Of a stretch of 64,000 nt of DNA, positions 61,731 to 64,000 are shown piece by piece. This stretch comes from Chaetorhynchus papuensis. Taxonomy: Eukaryota; Chordata; Aves; Passeriformes; Rhipiduridae. The notes beneath the pieces were generated by a model. The model worked only from the letters and a program-made list of their open reading frames with translations. It was not told where the DNA came from and did not search any database. The DNA lies in assembly GCA_013396525.1 (NCBI GenBank), contig VWYX01000404.1:544893-608892 (forward strand), written 5' to 3'. Positions within the stretch are counted from its first letter, which is position 1, and every line of letters starts with the position of its first letter. The translations under genes were made by a program, and so were the position numbers.

Positions 61731-63473
61731 TTGGGTGCAGGGGGTTGCAGTGAGCCTGAGCCAAGGGCAAGTCTGGTGAAAGTGGTCATGGGAGGAAGAG
61801 AACTGGGTGGCCCAACTACATCAAGAGCCATCTCACGGCAGAGGTCAATAGTCTATGACAATACAAGAGGAGCCAGGGATGGGAGGGTCCCCTCGGCTCA
61901 GACAGAGGAGGGAAGAGGGTCTGTGTCTGGAGGGTGGGTAATATCAGCTCATCCAAGCCCAAGTGGTCCCACATACCCATTACCCCTCAGCTTTTGGCCT
62001 CCCCCCACCTCTGCCCATGCCCTGTGTAGGCACCCAAGAACCCATGGGATCTGAACAACGGCACTGCAGGCCCTCCACAGCTCTGAAACATCACTTCCAG
62101 CATCTCCAGCAGCTTCACCAATGCACCTGCATGTCCACACAGACATCCCCAGGGCCTGGATCCTCACTCCCCAAATTTCCTTGTCCTGAAAGCCAACAGT
62201 GCTCCACCAGTCTCTTCAGCTGGAAGCTCCAGCACCACCCTGGGATGCTGAAGCCTGGAAGCACCACCATCAACTGGGGAGTCCACACAAGCTGCCGTGG
62301 GCTGAAAAGGGTAAAGCTTCATCCTAACAGACTGCAAGACTGTGATGTAGGCTACAACCCCTCACTGACCCATTCAATAATCAAGGCAAGATTTGTAGGG
62401 AAAGGAATATCTATTGTCAGAGCACCTATTATTTCTATTCATTTTTATTAAGCCAAGACCGCTACAATCTCAACATGGGAAGATACTGGTGTCTGTTCAA
62501 CCAGAGACTAATACATGGTGAAGAAGATATAAAAGACTAGAGGTGGATCAATGAAAGCTCTTCTCTCTTCCTGTCACCTCTGCCTTGTGCCATCTCCTTG
62601 GACAACCTTGGCCACAGCGATTCTTCCCAGGACAGCACACAGTCTGGCCTGCTCTGAAAGATGCACACCAAGGCAAATGGTCAGATGTGTCATCTCAACA
62701 GTAACAGGTGGAATTATGTCAGCTGGTAGCAGGTGAGAATACAGGCACAGACACCTGGGTGGATGGCTGATGATACATGATGACTCCAGTCAGCCTGTCC
62801 AGTCCAGCCCAGGTTCAGATGGAGCAGGTGGACATGGGAGGGGAAAATGGTGTGTCCAGATGTTTCTCACTGGGTTGTCTGGACTAGGCACCAGGACAGT
62901 GACAACCAGGGGTTGCCACGTCTGTCCTTTTTCCCCTGGTGGACACAGTTCTGCCTGGTAGTGGCCACCAGCACACTGCCAGGGCCTGACTTCTCCCTAT
63001 GGCACCGCAGCCCTGCACAGATCCTGCCCCAGCCAGCAGTGCTGGCCCGTGTGAGCCCAAGGTCACCGGGGAATCAGGCCTTGTAAAAGTTCATTTGTCC
63101 TTCCTGGTGGAGCTCCTGGGGCTGTATGCTCTGCAGCACTGGACAGTTTCCACTCATTGGAATGAGGGACAGAAGACTCTGACCTCCTGTTCCTCCTGGG
63201 CAAGGAGTAAGGCAGAGAGAAGTCTGACAGCAGCACGTTTTCAGAGTGAGGAAGAATCATACCCTGGATGCTGGAGAAGGGAGAGCTGTCAACTGAGACA
63301 TCAACACTGGGCAGAAGACAACTGTGTTAAAGGGAATATAAAAGCCTTGAAAATGAGCTCCAGCATGCCCGGAGCAGGACACCAATCCCCTTCAAGCTCC
63401 TTCAGGCGACAGGCACCCACAGGACCTCGTTTCACTTTGCTCCTCATTAAAGGTTTGTCAGTACTGCATTATT
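61731..63473. other. Non-coding; downstream flank of the netrin gene
   Basis: No exon supported. It would be transcribed only if the distal polyadenylation site (62444) is used. An AT-rich patch lies at about 62375-62460. Confidence 0.45.
62444..62449 (-). promoter_or_regulatory. Possible distal polyadenylation signal (AATAAA)
   Basis: TTTATT on the plus strand reads AATAAA on the minus strand, about 1.2 kb beyond the netrin stop, in an AT-rich patch. It is listed only as an alternative end of the netrin 3' UTR. The hexamer is common by chance. Confidence 0.15.
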
Positions 63474-63479
63474 TTTAAT
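63474..63479 (-). promoter_or_regulatory. Candidate polyadenylation signal (ATTAAA) of the netrin gene
   Basis: TTTAAT on the plus strand reads ATTAAA on the minus strand, about 190 nt after the netrin stop codon. The sequence between stop and signal is relatively AT-rich with a GT-rich tract, as expected for a 3' UTR. Cleavage would fall near 63445-63465. Netrin transcripts often have long 3' UTRs, so this may be a proximal site. An AATAAA at 62444-62449 (minus) is a possible distal alternative. Confidence 0.4.
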
Positions 63480-63500
63480 ACACACTTAGAGAAAAGGGCT

Positions 63501-63534
63501 GACACGCACACCCACCCATGCACACACACACAAC
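63501..63534. repeat. CA-rich imperfect microsatellite in the netrin 3' UTR region
   Basis: Alternating CA dinucleotides with CCCA and TG interruptions; GT-rich on the netrin sense strand. It lies between the netrin stop codon and the ATTAAA signal, so it would be transcribed as a GU-rich stretch of the 3' UTR. Confidence 0.7.
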
Positions 63535-63671
63535 GGGAAACCATGGCCAAAATATACACTATAGACAAAGAGTCCGTTCACACTATATATATGTACAGAG
63601 TCTGTGGGCGCAGTCTGGCAGCACCCAGCTGGGCTGGGGCTGAGCATGGGGACAGGGTGGGTGCAAACCCC

Positions 63672-64000
63672 TCAGGGCTTCACACACTTGCCCTTCTTCT
63701 CCCGCCGCTGCAGTTTCCGAAGGCGGCGTGTCCAGGCATCCCGCCACTGGATGACCAGGCTGTTCTTGTCAGCCATCAGTCCAGGCCGGTCAGTGGAGTT
63801 TTCACTGATCCCCATGACCAAGTACTTCTTGCTGATCTGGATCTTGGGGCACTTGCAGGACAGGTCTTTCAGGTGGATCCACAAAAAGTTGTCACCGCGC
63901 TTGACCCGCTCGTCACGGCATTTGTAGACAGAGAGGATGTTGATGGTGAACTTGGCCCAGTTGGCCACTGTCTCCATTTCTAGGATGTTCACCTGGACCA
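63672..64000 (-). CDS. NTN3: Netrin C-terminal exon (NTR/C345C module), partial; netrin-2/NTN3 type
   Basis: This is the 3' coding end of a netrin, a secreted laminin-related axon-guidance protein that acts through DCC/neogenin and UNC5 receptors. The minus-strand frame is open from the window edge to a TGA at 63672-63674, giving 108 residues; the 5' part lies outside. Seen: the strands and loops of the netrin NTR module in order (NWAKFTINILSVYK, an RGD-containing loop, CKCPK, KKYLVMG, ADKNSLVIQWRD) and a strongly basic tail (RRLRKLQRREKKGKC) like the heparin-binding netrin C-terminus. By memory, netrin-1 differs at roughly 40% of these positions (for example it has WWKFTVNIISVYK and ends KGKCKKA). 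Bird netrin-1 is nearly identical to human, so this is the other bird paralogue, described in chicken as netrin-2 and now usually named NTN3. The family call is nearly certain, the paralogue less so. A cysteine follows VYK where netrin-1 has glutamine, making one more Cys than the usual set in this stretch. Confidence 0.93.
   Translation of the reverse strand, partial: VQVNILEMETVANWAKFTINILSVYKCRDERVKRGDNFLWIHLKDLSCKCPKIQISKKYLVMGISENSTDRPGLMADKNSLVIQWRDAWTRRLRKLQRREKKGKCVKP

Noticed and set aside
63672..64000. Netrin-1 as the identity of the right-end gene.
   Set aside because: Netrin-1 is very conserved among vertebrates, and many diagnostic positions differ here, including the C-terminal residues.
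1..64000. CRISPR array, bacterial operon, prophage or plasmid features.
   Set aside because: The CR1 LINEs, vertebrate netrin exon, CpG islands and lack of dense long genes show vertebrate genomic DNA. The tandem repeats lack the spacer-repeat alternation of CRISPR.
1..64000. tRNA, rRNA or endogenous retrovirus LTR pairs.
   Set aside because: None was recognised by reading both strands. A covariance-model or RepeatMasker run would be needed to exclude small or old copies.

Overview
The window looks like bird genomic DNA, probably from a GC-rich small chromosome. The evidence is a set of CR1 LINE fragments with the typical avian 3' end (tandem ATTCTATG/ATTCTGTG-like octamers), low overall repeat density, many short GC-rich minisatellites, local CpG islands and a 77-base assembly gap. 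CR1 also occurs in crocodilians and turtles, so 'bird' is a strong but not absolute inference. Nothing prokaryotic or plasmid-like is present.

The only coding sequence I can support lies at the extreme right end on the minus strand. It is the last 108 codons (63672-64000, running off the window) of a netrin, the C-terminal NTR/C345C module. The protein fits the chicken netrin-2 / NTN3 type better than netrin-1. Its 3' UTR should run leftwards, with an ATTAAA signal at 63474-63479. The other ~63.5 kb is therefore sequence downstream of the netrin gene, and I see no other convincing exon in it.

Layout from the left: 0-6 kb is plain GC-rich non-coding DNA with one CR1 end (2178-2510) and a 17-bp minisatellite. 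6.16-7.50 kb is the longest CR1 copy, with decayed reverse-transcriptase coding. 7.5-13.4 kb is featureless except for the gap. From 13.4 kb on, AT-rich islands with homeodomain-like TAAT sites stand out against the GC-rich background (about 13.4, 15.7, 19.5, 35.9, 37.1, 38.4, 40.6, 42.4, 49.7, 56.7 and 59.9 kb). They resemble the conserved non-coding elements around developmental genes. Between them lie tandem repeats (11-bp, pentamer, 64-bp, 9-bp, GGGGCC hexamer, 18-bp, 33-bp, 12-bp), four CpG-rich patches (about 28.2, 42.8, 48.6 and 49.9 kb) and further short CR1 ends (about 28.4, 39.5, 44.2, 51.4, 56.2 and 61.6 kb).

A plausible reading is that the AT-rich islands are candidate regulatory DNA for the netrin or another neighbouring developmental gene. 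That is inference: no alignment or expression data were available. I found no previously undescribed system. The best second-look items are the 13.4 kb element with its perfect inverted repeat, the 56.5-57.0 kb island, the GGGGCC tract, the 64-bp array that is open in all three frames on one strand, and the extra cysteine in the netrin tail.
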